Source of the DNA: Sulfitobacter sediminilitoris
GTDB taxonomy: Bacteria; Pseudomonadota; Alphaproteobacteria; Rhodobacterales; Rhodobacteraceae
Direction of reading: 5' to 3'
DNA: 64,000 nt
NCBI RefSeq assembly: GCF_010667575.1
Contig: NZ_JAABNT010000010.1
Coordinates: 113,681 to 177,680 of the forward strand
A model generated the notes under the pieces. The model searched no databases. It was not told the origin of the DNA and saw only the letters and a program-made list of their open reading frames with translations. The position numbers were made by a program, and so were the translations under genes. Within the stretch, counting starts at the first letter, position 1; the number at the start of each line of letters is the position of its first letter. Below, piece by piece: positions 8,072 through 16,855 of this stretch.

Positions 8072-11000
8072 CTACGCTCTGCGGCGTCCCCGCCCGCCTC
8101 CGCCGCTTGAAAACTTCGACACCACGCCGCGTCCGCTTTGGGCTTCTTCCATGCGCGACACGATCAGCACCATCGGCCACTCCGGCGGCAGTTTGCTGTT
8201 TGACTTGGGGTAAAGCGCCATTGTGGCGCCGTCATTCATTGATCCGAACTGCGCAAGCAGATCGACGTTTGCCCAGCCCGAGTGCGCAAAAGCCTGCGCG
8301 CTCTCATCAAAGGTTTCTATGCCCTGCTTTTTCAACCAGGTCTGGAGTGCCGCGTCCCCGGTGATCGCTGCAACCGCTGGGGTGCCGGCTTGATCCATCA
8401 GATCGCTGCATGCCGCCAACCAGTCCTGCATCAGTGTGGTCGACGCCATGTTGCGTTTGGTGATGGTATTTGCGGGATCAGCGGCCTGACTGAACTCGAT
8501 CACGCAAACATCGCGGTCATCCATGCTGTCTGCTTTGATAAGATCGCTCAGAACGCCGCGCTGCCCTGCCCCAAGCCATGTCATCGCAGAAGAATTCCCA
8601 ACGACACCGCGGCCCTTGGCCAGCTGCTTTACCGTAACCTGCGCAACCTCGGACTTTGCCTCAAGGCCCGATTTGCGGCTCAGGTCCAGCAGGCGGTGAA
8701 CAACCTCTTGGACTGGCGTCTCTGGCGCGTCCGCAAGCGAAAGCGCAGCCCCGTTGGAGAATGCGACCGGCAGGTCGCTTTCCTCGGCGATACGTGGGAT
8801 CGGAATAACTTTCTCACCATCTACCATTGGCAGATCCACAAAGAATTCTGTGCCAACGCCTTCTTTGCTGACGAAAGACACCCGGCCCTGATGGTGTTCG
8901 ACAATCAGTTTTACGATCGAAAGCCCAAGCCCAGTCCCGCCCTTCGACCGGGTGTCAGAACTGTCAGCCTGCGTAAATTTCTCAAAGATCGTGGGCTGCG
9001 CCTTTTCGGGGATACCATCACCAAAGTCCCGGATGGTGATGCGCAGACGATCGGCCTTGCGCGACAGCCCGACCTCGATCTTGGTGCCTGTCTTGGAAAA
9101 CTTCGCCGCGTTTGAAATTAGGTTGTCCATCACCTGCGTCAGGCGCGCCGGGTCGCCATATGTCATATAGCTTTCATCTTCGGGCTGCGGAAGCCGGTCG
9201 ATGCTGACATTGAATTTCTCGGCGTAGAAGGCATTGGATTGCAACGCGTCGGTCACAAGCTGATCAATGTCGAACAACTGCATCTGGAAATCCATCTTGC
9301 CGGATTCAATCTTTTCCAGATCAAGGATATCGTTGATCAGTACCACAAGGCGGTCACAGCTGGTCGCTGCCATGTCGACAACGCCACCCATCTTCTCGGG
9401 CATCTCGCCTACGGCGCCGGACATGGCCAGCCCCAGCGCGCCTTTGATTGAGGTCAGCGGCGTGCGCAGCTCGTGGCTGACGGTAGCGATAAATTCGTTC
9501 TTGGCCCGTTCGATGATCTTGCGCTCTGACACGTCACGGTAAATGGCGATGAGACGCGGTTCATCCTGTTCTGGCTGCACGTATTCGAGGCTGATTTCAT
9601 AGGTGACGTCGTTCTTGCCCGCTGCCTCCCAAGTGATGCGCCGCTGTGGACCCATCTCGATAGCCTCGCAACGCATTTTCAGGGTTTGCAGATCTTTCTC
9701 CATAATGAAATCCCCGGCCTTCTTGCCTTTCCAGGTGCCTCCAACCCGGTCTTCAAAAAGGGTCTGCACCGCAGCGGTGTTGGCGTAGGTAATTTCAAGG
9801 CTGACGGGGCGCATCACCACGATCTGATCTTGGATCAGCTCAAGCGTGTCATTAAAGCGGGTCTCGGACACGCCTTTGCGTGTACTGGTCACATCGGACG
9901 CGACGATGGCAATCTCGCTCAGCTTGCGCGAGGTGCCGGTGACGGGAATGAACGTGCTTTGGACCCACGCGCTCTTGCCGTCCTGTTTGGTCAACTGCAA
10001 TGCACCCTGCCACGGCACACCGGCGTTCATCGCGGCCATGATCTCGCCCTCCAGCATCTGCCGGTTGGTTTCCTTCATGATCTCGGCCAGTGGCGTGTTC
10101 ATCAGGCTGTTGCGGCTGCGCTTGAGCGCCGTAACGAACTGTTCGTTCATATGTGAGATGATGCCGTCTTTGGTCAGCATGCAGAACACCGTGTGATCCT
10201 CAATCGCATTGCGATAAAACTGCTTTGAGCGCACCTCTGACTGCAGGACGTTCTTGCGCGCCTCGGCAAGGCTGGCATTGCGGAGCAGCGCATATCCCAA
10301 CAGCACGAGCGACAGAAGGATTAGCGCTGAAAGCCCGATCACAGGCCATTTGTACGCAAGATAAATCCGCGTTGCCGCCTGCCGGAGATAGTTCTCATAA
10401 GGCCGCGCACGCAAAGAGATCAGCAACTCATGCACCGCCTGATAGTTCTGCGGCGCTTGCCAGAGAACACCGTTTGCCGCCTGGGATTCAACGTTGCTTG
10501 GAGTGACATTGAGCAAGGTTTCAATCAACAGCGCAAGGGCATCCTCGGGTACGTCAGGCATCGCCGCCATCACCCAGTCAGGATACAGCGGCGTGCTGGC
10601 CCAGAACGGATAGCCCTCGTGCACAATTGGTTGGATCGGACGAAAGTCATCAAGCGATATCGCGCCTTGCTGGGCAAGGTATTCCAGTACCCCTGCACGG
10701 ATCACTCCGACGTCGACAAGGTCATTCTGCACAGCATAGACGACCTCGCGCTGGTTGCCGCCGGAAAACAGCACATCAGCAGCCATGTCGTCTGGGCTGA
10801 GGCGGTATTTGCGGAACTCTTGCAGGGCCAGTTGCCAGCCCGTCAATTCGTTCGCAGTGACGCCCATAATCCTTTCGCCAGCGATGTCATTAAACTGGCG
10901 GATGCCGCTGTCATTTCGAACAAAAACAACCGCGCCTGTGCGGTCATAAGTCGTCCCGTCCCACATGTGGGCTACGGAAAGCAACGCGCGCACGCCCTCC

Positions 11001-11335
11001 TCTACCTCTGCCACGACGAAAGCGGCGGGGTCGCCCAAAAGCAAGTCAATATTGCCTTCGCCCAAACCGCTGATCAGCGACGTATCGGTATGCGGTTCAA
11101 TCTTGAAGCGATACGGAAGGTTCTGGGCAGATGCCGCACGATTGAGAAGCCCTTGGGTCGGCGTCCATGCTTCCAGCGCACGGGTGGCCCCTTCGGTGGC
11201 AAGTATACCCAAGGTCAACTGTTTGATGGGCTGTGGGCTTGTCTCCTGTGCACGCGAGGGTGTGGCCAGGACAGACAGCGCCGTAAGGATCAAGGCCAAG
11301 ACAAAGCCCTGACCGATGCGGAACACAGATGACAT
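8072..11335 (-). CDS. Membrane sensor histidine kinase with PhnD-type periplasmic ligand domain and two PAS domains
   Basis: Numbered from the alternative GTG at 11347, the order is: signal peptide (about 5-33), PhnD-like substrate-binding domain (about 43-315; DLLLGDPAAFVVAEVEEGV, VYAVQNDLVDVGVIRAGVLE), transmembrane helix (335-355), PAS (about 378-490), PAS (about 497-610), HisKA with His625 in ATVSHELRTP, HATPase (about 725-842; N-box DNLISNAAKF, DFGDGIP, GGTGLGLS), then about 240 residues of unclear fold ending in a Gly/Arg-rich tail. The ligand domain resembles binding proteins for phosphonate-like anions, but its ligand is unknown. Order in the block is response regulator, Hpt, kinase, CheY, all on one strand. 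Lacking a canonical receiver, it probably signals through the neighbouring Hpt and receivers. Confidence 0.9.
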   Translation of the reverse strand: MSSVFRIGQGFVLALILTALSVLATPSRAQETSPQPIKQLTLGILATEGATRALEAWTPTQGLLNRAASAQNLPYRFKIEPHTDTSLISGLGEGNIDLLLGDPAAFVVAEVEEGVRALLSVAHMWDGTTYDRTGAVVFVRNDSGIRQFNDIAGERIMGVTANELTGWQLALQEFRKYRLSPDDMAADVLFSGGNQREVVYAVQNDLVDVGVIRAGVLEYLAQQGAISLDDFRPIQPIVHEGYPFWASTPLYPDWVMAAMPDVPEDALALLIETLLNVTPSNVESQAANGVLWQAPQNYQAVHELLISLRARPYENYLRQAATRIYLAYKWPVIGLSALILLSLVLLGYALLRNASLAEARKNVLQSEVRSKQFYRNAIEDHTVFCMLTKDGIISHMNEQFVTALKRSRNSLMNTPLAEIMKETNRQMLEGEIMAAMNAGVPWQGALQLTKQDGKSAWVQSTFIPVTGTSRKLSEIAIVASDVTSTRKGVSETRFNDTLELIQDQIVVMRPVSLEITYANTAAVQTLFEDRVGGTWKGKKAGDFIMEKDLQTLKMRCEAIEMGPQRRITWEAAGKNDVTYEISLEYVQPEQDEPRLIAIYRDVSERKIIERAKNEFIATVSHELRTPLTSIKGALGLAMSGAVGEMPEKMGGVVDMAATSCDRLVVLINDILDLEKIESGKMDFQMQLFDIDQLVTDALQSNAFYAEKFNVSIDRLPQPEDESYMTYGDPARLTQVMDNLISNAAKFSKTGTKIEVGLSRKADRLRITIRDFGDGIPEKAQPTIFEKFTQADSSDTRSKGGTGLGLSIVKLIVEHHQGRVSFVSKEGVGTEFFVDLPMVDGEKVIPIPRIAEESDLPVAFSNGAALSLADAPETPVQEVVHRLLDLSRKSGLEAKSEVAQVTVKQLAKGRGVVGNSSAMTWLGAGQRGVLSDLIKADSMDDRDVCVIEFSQAADPANTITKRNMASTTLMQDWLAACSDLMDQAGTPAVAAITGDAALQTWLKKQGIETFDESAQAFAHSGWANVDLLAQFGSMNDGATMALYPKSNSKLPPEWPMVLIVSRMEEAQSGRGVVSKFSSGGGGRGRRRA

Positions 11336-11352
11336 GGGGGTAAACACGGCGC

Positions 11353-11718
11353 TCAGACCGCATCCAGGCTTGCTTCGATCTGATCAAGCAATGCTGCCAA
11401 GTGGGCCTCAACAACCTCGGTGTTGAGGGGTTTCGCGCCTTCTTGGGCGTTCAGGATCTCTTGTTCAAGCTGGGCTGCTTTCGCGCCGACGTCGTTAAAG
11501 CCAAACGCGCCTGCTTGACCATGCAGCTTGTGCGCGTGCTGACATATTGTCTCGACAACGGCTTCAACGTCGACGTCTTCCTCATAGAGTTCATCCATCA
11601 GGCTATCGAGTTCTGCGACCCGGCCCTTCAGTGTTTCAATGAACTCCAGCTTGAGTCTTGCAAGCCCTGCCTGGAGCAGCTGTAGCTTGTCGTTCTGTAG
11701 CGCCTGCTGCGATGTCAT
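11353..11718 (-). CDS. Hpt (histidine phosphotransfer) domain protein
   Basis: The 121-residue helical protein contains the Hpt signature ICQHAHKLHGQAGAFGF, with the phosphorylatable histidine in HKLHG. ATG 11718 follows an AGGCAGGT ribosome site, which favours it over the upstream in-frame start at 11760. It ends just before the sensor kinase and is co-transcribed with it. Its role is to shuttle phosphate between the kinase and separate receivers such as the CheY-like protein (7633) or the regulator at 11926. Confidence 0.88.
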   Translation of the reverse strand: MTSQQALQNDKLQLLQAGLARLKLEFIETLKGRVAELDSLMDELYEEDVDVEAVVETICQHAHKLHGQAGAFGFNDVGAKAAQLEQEILNAQEGAKPLNTEVVEAHLAALLDQIEASLDAV

Positions 11719-11925
11719 ACCTGCCTCGTCTGCTTTCTTTTTCTCACATACGTAGGACAAAGCGGGGTGGGATTTTGTGACGAAGTCTCTTGTGGACTTC
11801 TTCGGGATCCGGATGTGCCTGCCGTTTGAACCTGTATGCCCGCCCGTCGCCTTTTGGTGGCTGTTTGTGCGGTTTTCTTTTTTGCTCGTGTTTCTTTTTT
11901 TTTCTGTCGTAGCGCTTTACCTGAT

Positions 11926-12570
11926 CTAGGTGTCTCCCCCCTTGCGATCAGGTTTGGCGCTTGTCAGTAGTTTAGTGATTTGTCGTAGGTTGCCATTCAT
12001 AAACAGATACCGAAGTGCTTTCGGCAAAAGCGTTGAGTATCGTGCAGTCTGCTGGAAAGCCTGAGACAGCTTTGAATGCGGCCGGTTCAGATTGGAATCG
12101 CGGTCCACTTTCAGCCGTGTCAGCATGCTTTCGGTGAACTGCTCTTGGCCTTGCTGGCCTGATCTGACCAGTGCCAGTTCGCGTGCCTGAACCGGGTCCT
12201 CAATGATTTCCGCGATGCGGACCCGCTTCATCAGCTCCACAACGTCGAAAGGTTTGAAGATGTAATCGGTGGCGCCAGCCGAGAACGCCGATGCGATAAG
12301 CTCTTCTTCTCTGGCGACTGTGATCATCATGATCGGTGTCTTCTCGTATTCCTTGAACTGACGCACCGTCCGGCACAGCTTGATGCCGTCGATATCAGGT
12401 ATCCGCAAATCAAGCATGAGACAGTCGAAGGGGGTTTGGCGCAATTTGAGATGCTGGAGGGCTTCATTCCCACTCCGCGCGCAAACCAAGTCTTCGTACC
12501 CGCAACCGATCAGGATGTTGCTCAGCAAATCCAGCGCGATAGGATCGTCATCAACGAGAAGAAACTTCAT
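11926..12570 (-). CDS. Response regulator with unknown C-terminal domain
   Basis: From ATG 12570 the product has 214 residues. Residues 1-125 form a receiver domain with the acidic pocket (LLVDDDPIALD), acceptor aspartate (CLMLDLRIPDIDG) and lysine (FKPFDV). The last 90 residues (from about 125) are helical and basic and lack a recognisable DNA-binding, GGDEF or EAL domain. About 200 bp separate it from the Hpt gene, so it may have its own promoter. It completes the kinase-Hpt-receiver set. Confidence 0.85.
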   Translation of the reverse strand: MKFLLVDDDPIALDLLSNILIGCGYEDLVCARSGNEALQHLKLRQTPFDCLMLDLRIPDIDGIKLCRTVRQFKEYEKTPIMMITVAREEELIASAFSAGATDYIFKPFDVVELMKRVRIAEIIEDPVQARELALVRSGQQGQEQFTESMLTRLKVDRDSNLNRPHSKLSQAFQQTARYSTLLPKALRYLFMNGNLRQITKLLTSAKPDRKGGDT

Positions 12571-12856
12571 TCTTTCAACATCAGCCCGATGGCTGATCCA
12601 CTTTCTGTGCTGCGTGCCCTGTGGACAGACAGGAAAGGTATCTCGCCTTCTGGCGGAGAGCCCCACGTGAGAGAAGCGGGGGACGCATTAATGCTGTACC
12701 AATATTGCTCACATGTAAATGTGGCCAAAGTTGGACGTGCGCAACAAAATACAAAAAAGCCACACTTTGTCGGCCCTGTGGAAACATTGAGCGCGCCCGA
12801 TAAGGGGGCTATATTGCGGGCGGTGTACAACTAATATATTGATAATATGGCATTTT

Positions 12857-13963
12857 TCAAGTTGTCAGCTGACAATTTCCTGATTTCACGGCCCGCAACA
12901 TCGGCAGAATGCTGAAATTCCCTGACATGGCGACTTTGATCAGGTGGCGCAGGTAGGCGCCGGGACTGCGGATGCTTTCCATCTTCTCCAAAATGCACAG
13001 AATGACAACGGCTGTCGCCTCTGCGCCCATGGTTTTCTTTGCCTGATGCATCACCGGCTGGTCGATCCCTACCATCGGTGCCAGACGGTCAGATATCGAA
13101 ATGATATCGCGCCAAGAGCGGACAATGTTAGGAAAGAACCCCTTGTACGCCTGACAACGTTCGATCACTTCAGCGAGTGAAATCATCTTTCCATTCTCAG
13201 CATCAAAGCGTTCAGCATGTGCCGCCATCTGAGTGTCTGTCCCTTCAGGGTCTAAATCATATTTAAGTTCATTCTGTATGTGCCGCTCATTCTGGTTGTC
13301 ACTGGTGCTCAGTTCGTTTGCTTCAGGGGCTGATGTGGGATGGTTATCCACAAGGTCGGTCAGGTCTTGATGGGCCTTCATCAGCGCCTCTTCCTCCGGC
13401 TTCCTGCGTGCAAGCCTCGCGATGTGGTCCGTCAACGGGCTTTGGCCCTGAAGGTCGATCACAGCGGCGCGCAAGCAAAGCACGCGGTCCCGCAGGGCAA
13501 GGAGCTGGTCACGTTTTGCGCGGGCGCGTTGTGCGAGGGTGGTCAGATCGGTGTGCATGGCGGCCAGAGGAGCGAGATCAAAGCCATAGGCAATCGCGAC
13601 CCCTGCCCCGACGTGCCGTGCATAGCGCTTGCGGTTCGGGCTGTCTTGCCGGCTGACAATGCCAGACTGCACCAGTTTGGTCAGATGGCGCCTCAGCGTG
13701 CTTTCCGGCATCCCGGACAGGCGGTCAGACAATGTCTTGTTGGATGGGAAAACGACCGCTGCGAGGCCGCGCGGAATATGCCGCGTGGGCAAGAACGTCA
13801 GCAACGCCTTGAGCACGGACAATGTGCGGTGTGACAGATCGAATTCACCTGCCGTGTCAGTCAGGGATTTGAGGAGTTCCCATTTGTCCGGACCTTCCTG
13901 GGGCGATGGGTTTTGAACAGCCTCTACTGGCCGCCCAAATTGGATTTGGGACGCGTGTTTCAT
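12857..13963 (-). CDS. repC: RepC replication initiator of the repABC operon
   Basis: The 368-residue product is a RepC protein: N-terminal winged-helix region (LSVLKALLTFLP, LSGMPESTLRRHLTKLVQSGIVSRQDSPNRKRYA) and the conserved C-terminal block (FPNIVRSWRDIISI, LIKVAMSGNFSILPMLRA). RepC is the replication initiator of repABC plasmids and the origin normally lies inside its coding sequence. It is last in the operon, separated from repB by a gap with a likely countertranscript RNA. A palindrome that may be parS overlaps its last codons. Confidence 0.95.
   Translation of the reverse strand: MKHASQIQFGRPVEAVQNPSPQEGPDKWELLKSLTDTAGEFDLSHRTLSVLKALLTFLPTRHIPRGLAAVVFPSNKTLSDRLSGMPESTLRRHLTKLVQSGIVSRQDSPNRKRYARHVGAGVAIAYGFDLAPLAAMHTDLTTLAQRARAKRDQLLALRDRVLCLRAAVIDLQGQSPLTDHIARLARRKPEEEALMKAHQDLTDLVDNHPTSAPEANELSTSDNQNERHIQNELKYDLDPEGTDTQMAAHAERFDAENGKMISLAEVIERCQAYKGFFPNIVRSWRDIISISDRLAPMVGIDQPVMHQAKKTMGAEATAVVILCILEKMESIRSPGAYLRHLIKVAMSGNFSILPMLRAVKSGNCQLTT
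12862..12875. repeat. Candidate parS centromere of the repABC system
   Basis: TTGTCAGCTGACAA is a perfect 14-bp palindrome (extendable to 20 bp with one mismatched pair) inside the final codons of repC. Palindromic RepB-binding sites lie near or after repC in many repABC plasmids and have a GC-centred GTT...AAC-like form. Only one copy was found by eye. Confidence 0.5.
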
Positions 13964-14049
13964 GTAAATTTCACGAAAGACAACAGTTTCCTGCCCCCTG
14001 CCCTACAGGCAGAGTTGACACAGACGAATCATTGGGGCTATCTCAAAGG

Positions 14050-14100
14050 TGCAAAGAGTGAGAATGGCCTTCTGGGATGTATCCTGGGGGGCTTTTCTTT
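14050..14100 (+). ncRNA. Countertranscript RNA between repB and repC (incompatibility RNA)
   Basis: On the strand opposite repABC there is a promoter-like pair, TTGACA at 14015-14020 and TATCTC near 14039-14044 (about 18-bp spacer), followed by a hairpin at 14067-14092 with TTTTCTTT directly after it. This predicts a transcript of about 50 nt, the size of the ctRNAs known from repB-repC intergenic regions, where they repress RepC expression and determine incompatibility. The exact 5' end is estimated. Confidence 0.62.
14067..14100 (+). terminator. Terminator of the repB-repC countertranscript
   Basis: An 11-bp stem (GCCTTCTGGGA pairing with the 3' arm ATCCTGGGGGGC-type sequence, several G-U pairs) with a 4-nt loop is followed by TTTTCTTT on the plus strand. 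Confidence 0.6.
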
Positions 14101-14146
14101 TGCCGCCTTGTTGTCGTGCCTCCTTGTTGTTTTATTTCCTCACCTC

Positions 14147-15103
14147 TCACGAACGCTCTTTTTGCCAGCGGTCGTGGATTTCTTGCAGCAGGGTTTCGGC
14201 GTGGTCGTTCAACCACGTGTCAAACCCCTCTGACGCGCGGGCGGTCACGTTGAGTGTGACGCCCTTTTTCGTGCTGCGGATGTCTGCGATTGCCTTGCCA
14301 TCCGTGCTGCGCAGGGTGCGCGGCTTGTCCGGGGCAGGGGCCTTGGATTTTGGGGCGGCCTTGCCGGTGGCGCGGGCAAAGACGGCGTCGAACCGGGCAT
14401 CGGAATCGAGGCCGGAAAAATCCGGTGAGCGCGTAAAGGTGTTGGCACGGCTTTTCGCCGCCGGATCTTCGAACAGCTTGGACAGGGCCAGCCAGCGGTC
14501 GCGCCCGATGCCCGGGGCGGAACCGATCAGGCGCAGGAAATCGAGGCTGAAGCTTTCGCCCACCTTGAGCATCCGGCTGAGCATTGGCAGATCGATCGAC
14601 AGGGCGTCCGCGATTGTCTGCCGTTCATATCCCGCATCTTTGAGCTGTGCGGCGAAACTGGCCTTTTCGATGAAAGACAGGTCCTGCCGCGAGGTGTTTT
14701 CCTGGCCTTGCGCCATCACCAGCGCATGATCGTCCAACTGACGTACCATCGCCTTGACCGGCTGACCCAATGCCTTGAGCGCGGCAAGGCGGCGGCGGCC
14801 ATAAACAATCTCGAACCGGCCCGGTTTCTTGGGGTGGGGCCGCAACAGGACAGGAACCTGTTGGCCATACGTCGACAGGCTTTCCTGAAGCTGTCGCTGG
14901 GCCACAGGATCGGTGCCAAGACGGTCCTCAAACCCTGCATCTTCGATCAGTGCTGCGTCGATCTCCTGTACCGCGCTTTCCTGAAGTTTGGTCAGAGAGG
15001 ATTGCAGCGCACCCACGGCACCACGGGGGGCTTTCACGGGTTTGGGGCGGGCAGGGGCGCTCGATGTGCCCGGTCCGGGTGAAAGAATACCTTTACGCGC
15101 CAT
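14147..15103 (-). CDS. repB: RepB (ParB-type) partition protein of the repABC operon
   Basis: The product has 318 residues and begins MARKGILSPGPGTS. It contains the ParB/RepB core: VYGRRRLAALKALGQPVKAMV, the QGQENTSRQDLSFIEKA segment and a helix-turn-helix (TIADALSIDLPMLSRMLKVG). It binds parS and works with RepA in segregation and in repressing the operon. Its ATG overlaps the repA stop as TGATG, which indicates translational coupling and decides the start over the ATG at 15115. Confidence 0.95.
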   Translation of the reverse strand: MARKGILSPGPGTSSAPARPKPVKAPRGAVGALQSSLTKLQESAVQEIDAALIEDAGFEDRLGTDPVAQRQLQESLSTYGQQVPVLLRPHPKKPGRFEIVYGRRRLAALKALGQPVKAMVRQLDDHALVMAQGQENTSRQDLSFIEKASFAAQLKDAGYERQTIADALSIDLPMLSRMLKVGESFSLDFLRLIGSAPGIGRDRWLALSKLFEDPAAKSRANTFTRSPDFSGLDSDARFDAVFARATGKAAPKSKAPAPDKPRTLRSTDGKAIADIRSTKKGVTLNVTARASEGFDTWLNDHAETLLQEIHDRWQKERS

Positions 15104-16278
15104 CAGCGCCCCCATGCTTTTTGGATAAGCGTTTCGATCTCATCATTCACAAGATTGAGTGAATCCATCGCACGGTCGTAGGTGTTGCGGTGGAATTGTG
15201 AGCGGTCGACCTCATAGATTGTCTGATGCGTCAGACCGGCATCGGAAATGGCAGTGGATTTCAGCATGGATGCCACCATGACCTCATCTCCGAAAAGCTG
15301 TCGAAGGAAGGCAAGCACCTGCTGCTGGGGGCCATCGTTGGGTTCGTACCGGTTGATGAGGAACCGTAGGAAGTCAAAATCCATGCTTGCGCCAGCGTTA
15401 GAGACAACATCAAGCAGATCGGCGCTCATTTGCAGGAACTGCGACATCGAGGCGACGTCGAGCATGTTGGGCACCACGGTGATCAGGATGCCGGTGGAGG
15501 CACAGAGCGCGGACATGGTCAGATAGCCCAGTTGCGGCGGACAATCGAAGATCACCAGATCATAGTCGGCCTCGACCTCCTGAATGGCGGTTGCCAGCCG
15601 GGCGAAAAACGGGGGCGGCGTGTTGTTGATCAGCGCTTGCGGGGTTTCATGTTCAAATTCCTGCAGCATCAGCCCGCCGGGGGCGAGGTCGATCCCGGTA
15701 AAGAATGTCTTTTGGATGATATCCGAGAGGGGCAGGGGGTCTTCGTAGCGGATCGCGTCATAGATCGTGCCGGAATCAAGGAAATCATACTCCGGACGGT
15801 AGCCGAACAGCGTGGTGAGCGATGCCTGCGGGTCAACATCAATGCAAAGCACCCGGTATCCCTTGAGGGCCAGGCGCTGCGCGGCGTGGATCGCGCTGGT
15901 GGTCTTGCCTGAACCGCCCTTGAAGTTGAGAAAGGACAGCACCTGCAGCTTGTCGCCCTCGCGACGTCCGCGCAGATAGGTGCCCTTGGTCTTGGCGCTG
16001 GCCTCAAGGATCTTGCGGATTTCAGCGAGGTTTTCGGCGGAATAGTGTCTGCGTCCGCCCGGTGTCATGTGGACATCGGGGATCTTTCCGTCAAAATGTA
16101 GCTTGCGCAGGAAACTGGTGGATATGTTGAGCAGATCGGCTGCTTCACCCGCGGAAAACAGGCGCAGTTCCTTGCGGGCATCGGGCGCGAACACTGTGTG
16201 CATGTGGTGCTCAAGTGCGGCGGATAAGGTTTCCGCGTTCGCACGAATACGTGCGTTGATGGTGACGTCACTTGCCAC
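15103..16278 (-). CDS. repA: RepA (ParA-type ATPase) of the repABC operon
   Basis: This 391-residue protein has an N-terminal MerR-like DNA-binding region (LFSAGEAADLLNISTSFLRKL) and a ParA ATPase with a deviant Walker A motif (NFKGGSGKTTSAI), Walker A' (VLCIDVDPQASL) and Walker B (YDLVIFDCPPQLG). RepA drives plasmid segregation with RepB and autorepresses the operon. It is the first gene of repABC; an inverted repeat at 16445-16466 and the TA operon lie upstream in divergent orientation. Confidence 0.96.
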   Translation of the reverse strand: MASDVTINARIRANAETLSAALEHHMHTVFAPDARKELRLFSAGEAADLLNISTSFLRKLHFDGKIPDVHMTPGGRRHYSAENLAEIRKILEASAKTKGTYLRGRREGDKLQVLSFLNFKGGSGKTTSAIHAAQRLALKGYRVLCIDVDPQASLTTLFGYRPEYDFLDSGTIYDAIRYEDPLPLSDIIQKTFFTGIDLAPGGLMLQEFEHETPQALINNTPPPFFARLATAIQEVEADYDLVIFDCPPQLGYLTMSALCASTGILITVVPNMLDVASMSQFLQMSADLLDVVSNAGASMDFDFLRFLINRYEPNDGPQQQVLAFLRQLFGDEVMVASMLKSTAISDAGLTHQTIYEVDRSQFHRNTYDRAMDSLNLVNDEIETLIQKAWGR

Positions 16279-16444
16279 AACTGCCCTCTTTCATAGTAAC
16301 GCTTTGGTTCGGTAGCGCCTTCTTTACCGTTTCTTACGCCAAGAGAAGCCTTTTGTGCAACAGATTTCAAGTTTCAGGTGTTTTGGGCTCAAACGCAACA
16401 TCTTGTGGTCGGTGGCTCTCAGGCCGCAAAAGACTTATTAATGC

Positions 16445-16466
16445 ACTGATATTCTTATATATCAGT
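16445..16466. promoter_or_regulatory. Inverted repeat in the repA/TA divergent promoter region
   Basis: ACTGATAT and ATATCAGT form 8-bp perfect arms around a 6-nt spacer. It is the only clear feature of the 337-bp gene-free region 16279-16615, 167 bp upstream of repA. A role as RepA/RepB operator is plausible but unproven. Confidence 0.4.
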
Positions 16467-16570
16467 AAAACCGACCCTATCGGCAAGCGAATAACCCTGA
16501 CCATTGAATAGACTCTATTTCGACGTGTTAGTGACTAATGTTGAAGAGAATCGCTTTGACGTTTGACTCG

Positions 16571-16606
16571 ACTCAGGTGGTTGACTAAGTTGAGTAAACT
16601 AAGTTG
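16571..16606 (+). promoter_or_regulatory. Probable operator/promoter of the Phd-VapC operon
   Basis: The 9-bp sequence ACTAAGTTG occurs twice (16584-16592 and 16598-16606), and TTGACT at 16581-16586 could serve as a -35 element. Repeats just before an antitoxin gene are the usual binding sites for autoregulation by the antitoxin-toxin complex. Confidence 0.4.
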
Positions 16607-16615
16607 GAGTTCGCA

Positions 16616-16855
16616 ATGAAAACCGTCAATATGCATGAAGCAAAGACACATTTGTCAAAGCTGGTTGAAGCCGCCACGCATGGTGAGCCGTTTGTCATCG
16701 CGAAAGCGGGCAAGCCGCTGGTCAAGGTCGTGATGGTGGAAAGCGAAGCGCCAAGGCGCACGGGGTTCCTGAAAGGTCAGGTCGATATGCCGGAAGACTT
16801 TGACGATATGTTCGCCGATGACATCCGCCATATGTTCGAAGGGCAGGGGGGGTGA
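16616..16855 (+). CDS. Phd/YefM-family antitoxin
   Basis: From ATG 16616 (GGAG 7 bp upstream) the product has 79 residues. It opens with the Phd/YefM pattern MKTVNMHEAKTHLSKLVEAA and FVIAKAGKPLVKVV, the DNA-binding half; the acidic C-terminus (PEDFDDMFADDIRHMFEG) is the expected toxin-binding part. It neutralises the downstream VapC toxin and represses the operon. It sits between the two replication systems, so it probably acts in plasmid maintenance. Confidence 0.93.
   Translation: MKTVNMHEAKTHLSKLVEAATHGEPFVIAKAGKPLVKVVMVESEAPRRTGFLKGQVDMPEDFDDMFADDIRHMFEGQGG

Noticed and set aside
10430..11332. 300-codon open frame opposite the kinase's periplasmic domain
   Set aside because: Antisense to a clearly recognisable PhnD-type domain and signal peptide.
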